Assembly: GCF_016925635.1 (NCBI RefSeq)
Contig: NZ_CP070490.1
Coordinates: 2,114,001 to 2,178,000, forward strand
Source: Lysinibacillus fusiformis
Lineage (GTDB): Bacteria > Bacillota > Bacilli > Bacillales_A > Planococcaceae
Length of the DNA stretch: 64,000 nt
Direction: 5' to 3'
Shown: positions 62,218 to 64,000 of the stretch, in pieces
Layout: each line of letters begins with the position of its first letter
Position numbering within the stretch: the stretch's first letter is position 1
Made by a program: the position numbers and the translations under genes
Notes under the pieces: generated by a model
What the model was told of the DNA's origin: nothing
What the model saw: the letters and a program-made list of their open reading frames with translations, nothing else
The model's database searches: none

Positions 62218-63062
62218 ACCAAATCACTCCCTGTTATTTGCATAAAAATATCACCCAATGTCGGCTCGTTTGTATTAATTCTTGTCACTTCATTGGAATG
62301 CATCCATTGATACAGCTTCTCTGCATCTTGTGCACCGTTTTGTATAATCTCTTGTAAACCATTTTTGAGTTCAACTGTTATGGAATCAGTGCCAAATTCC
62401 TTTTTCAAGTCCTTTGGTGCACCTATTGCTCGAATTTTCCCCCTATGAAGGAAGGCTACACGGTCACAAAGTATCTCTGCTTCGCTCATATCATGAGTAG
62501 TTAAAAAAATCGTCGTACCCATGTCATTTAATCTTCGTAAGCCATTATAAATATGCTGGGTATTCACAGGGTCCAAAGCAGAAGTAGGCTCATCTAAAAA
62601 TAATAATTCGGGCTTATGCATAATTGCACGAGCAAGTGTGACACGTTGAATCATTCCCTTTGAAAGCTGACTGATTTTCTTTTTACGTTCTGTATATAAG
62701 TTTACAAAGTCCAAAGCTTCTTTTACAGCAGAGTGAGATAGCTGATATAAATTACTATAAAGTAATAAATTCTCTTCAATAGTTAGTCTTGTATACAAGC
62801 CACTATTATCTGTTAAAATACCAAAACGTTTACGATTTTGACTTTTCTTCATTTCAGAAGCTGGTTGCCCAAATAACAGAACATTGCCTGCCGATTTATC
62901 TGTTTGTGCCGTTAATATTTTAATAGTAGTTGTTTTACCAGAACCACTGGGCCCAAGAAAGCCGAATATTTCCCCTTTCTTAATCATAAAAGAAACATCC
63001 TGTAATGCTGTTTCATTATTAAATGTCTTTTTCAAGTTTTGTACATCAATCACTGCATTCAT
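62214..63062 (-). CDS. ABC transporter ATPase
   Basis: 282 residues. Walker A LGPSGSGKTTTIKIL, signature QLSKGMIQRVTLARA, Walker B LLFLDEPTSALDP and H-loop TTHDMSEA. A C-terminal ~60-residue extension is seen, as in NatA/DrrA-type exporters. ATG 63062 has GGAGG. Its transcript is probably controlled by the LytTR protein upstream. Confidence 0.93.
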   Translation of the reverse strand: MNAVIDVQNLKKTFNNETALQDVSFMIKKGEIFGFLGPSGSGKTTTIKILTAQTDKSAGNVLLFGQPASEMKKSQNRKRFGILTDNSGLYTRLTIEENLLLYSNLYQLSHSAVKEALDFVNLYTERKKKISQLSKGMIQRVTLARAIMHKPELLFLDEPTSALDPVNTQHIYNGLRRLNDMGTTIFLTTHDMSEAEILCDRVAFLHRGKIRAIGAPKDLKKEFGTDSITVELKNGLQEIIQNGAQDAEKLYQWMHSNEVTRINTNEPTLGDIFMQITGSDLV

Positions 63063-63208
63063 GTGTAAACCTCCTGTTTGTTGTTGATATCTACACTATA
63101 AATAACAAGCAAAAGGAACACAGTAAAAAATGGGTGAACAGCAGAAAATTGAGCATAGGAAGAACAATATCGAAGGTGACAGGAGTCGTTTATTTCCTGG
63201 GAAATCTA

Positions 63209-64000
63209 CTAAATTCCGAGTATTTCCTTTAAATTAGCAAGTTTATTTTTCGACAGTGGAACCACAGTTTTTTCTGTACTGTTGAGTGCTAGGCTATAGC
63301 TATTGCGTGTCCAAGTAATGATCTCTCGAACCTTTTGTAGGTTAACAATATAAGAACGATGGCTTCTAAAAAAGCCGAATGGTGTCAATTTTTGTTCTAG
63401 TTCATTTAGCGATAGAGTACACGGATATGCTTCACCCGCTACATAAATAGATACGTCTCCTTCAACACTTTCAATATAATCAATTTCTGGTGGATTAAAT
63501 AAAATAATCTTATCATTTTTCTTTGTTGGGATTTTATCCAGTCGAATGGGTGCATTTTTAAGGGGCTGAGGCGTTTGCTCTATGTCAACCTCTTTTATGT
63601 CTAAAGCATGTAAGTCAGTTCCATCTAATCGATGTATAGATGTACTTGCAACCATTAAATCTTCTAGATTATTTGATAATAAAATGATAATTTTATGCTC
63701 TTTCACGAGGTTTTTTAATAACTGTTGGACAGTTTGTTTCGAAAATTCATCTATATTTTGAAAGGGTTCTTCTAAAATTTGAATAGATGCCGGATGTAGG
63801 TACGTATTCAATAATTTTAATCGCTGCTTTTCACTATTAGAAAGCTTACTAATTCTATTGTTTTTTTGTTCAGTAAGCTTAAAAAGCTTCAATAAATTCT
63901 CTGTTTCATTAGTTGGGCGATTAAAAAGTTTCAAAAAGAACTGGATGTACTCGCGAGCTGTGAGTCGTTCATATAATGCACTTTCACGAAAATAAGTACT
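63209..64000 (-). CDS. LytTR regulator fused to a degenerate ABC ATPase domain, 5' end missing
   Basis: The frame continues to the right edge (from 64000: STYFRESALYERLTAREY...), so the apparent TTG start at 63934 is internal. The N-terminal part is the second half of an ABC ATPase: ISKLSNSEKQRL (signature, lacking the usual SGGQ) and IQILEEPFQNID (Walker B, EE in place of DE). The C-terminal 95 residues are a LytTR DNA-binding domain (YIESVEGDVSIYV, GFFRSHRSYIVNL). It lies upstream of, and in the same direction as, an ABC exporter pair it probably regulates. Confidence 0.88.
   Translation of the reverse strand, partial: STYFRESALYERLTAREYIQFFLKLFNRPTNETENLLKLFKLTEQKNNRISKLSNSEKQRLKLLNTYLHPASIQILEEPFQNIDEFSKQTVQQLLKNLVKEHKIIILLSNNLEDLMVASTSIHRLDGTDLHALDIKEVDIEQTPQPLKNAPIRLDKIPTKKNDKIILFNPPEIDYIESVEGDVSIYVAGEAYPCTLSLNELEQKLTPFGFFRSHRSYIVNLQKVREIITWTRNSYSLALNSTEKTVVPLSKNKLANLKEILGI

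Noticed and set aside
1-64000. CRISPR array, rRNA or tRNA genes
   Set aside because: No regularly spaced repeats and no tRNA-like or rRNA sequences were seen, other than the defective tmRNA fragment.

Overview
The window looks like chromosome of a low-GC, Gram-positive spore-former close to Lysinibacillus. This is inferred from AT-rich codon use, strong AGGAGG-type ribosome binding sites with frequent TTG/GTG starts, an S-layer-homology protein, RocB, YpsA, TcyP, MsmX, a yjlC-ndh type pair, and a T-box leader. I found no rRNA, tRNA or CRISPR array.

Positions 1 to about 9,250 form an accessory island that is visibly more AT-rich than the rest. It holds a 5'-truncated NACHT NTPase (bacterial NLR-like), a small serine recombinase, a retron (leader RNA, a 90-aa two-helix membrane protein, and a retron reverse transcriptase with NAxxH, YxDD and VTG motifs), an HNH-domain protein, and an SLH surface protein. 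Two scars mark its history. One is a degenerate 3' piece of the tmRNA gene ssrA (about 4,563-4,640). The other is a stop-containing 3' end of the GMP synthase gene guaA (about 8,507-8,626), followed by its terminator and the C-terminal third of a purine/uracil-type permease. Both ssrA and guaA are classic insertion sites for integrative elements, so I read the left end as a defence island inserted beside guaA.

Positions 9,450 to 30,500 are mostly housekeeping and transport genes: DUF5071, a repeat protein, YebE-like, DUF2252, YitT, EamA, a PucR-regulated amidase with a small AtzG-like partner, an EAL/GGDEF pair of opposite c-di-GMP enzymes, the cystine carrier TcyP, YpsA, a DUF418 protein divergent from a two-component system, and a TetR/DHA2 efflux pair. 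Two copies of a ~530-bp repeat lie here in inverted orientation, each between convergent genes and each flanked on both sides by a duplicated copy of the local terminator hairpin.

Positions 30,600 to 39,900 carry a muropeptide/amino-sugar recycling cluster: serine hydrolase, lipoprotein, two permeases, a BadF-type sugar kinase, murQ, murR and, convergent, the multi-sugar ATPase MsmX. Uptake appears to be by ABC import plus cytosolic kinase rather than by a PTS. Positions 40,000 to 57,500 hold an MMPL exporter with TetR, a cupin next to a headless Crp/Fnr gene, the DUF1641-ndh operon behind a leader with a short ORF and terminator, a soluble chemoreceptor, rocB with an IclR regulator, an MFS transporter under a T-box whose predicted specifier is ACA (Thr), a quinone-oxidoreductase-like gene, EcsC, a MocR regulator, a GNAT and an ATP-grasp enzyme.

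Positions 58,200 to 64,000 hold an ABC transporter operon ending in an ECF sigma factor and a small probable anti-sigma partner, a frameshifted small membrane gene, and a second ABC transporter with a LytTR regulator fused to a degenerate ABC ATPase that runs off the right edge.
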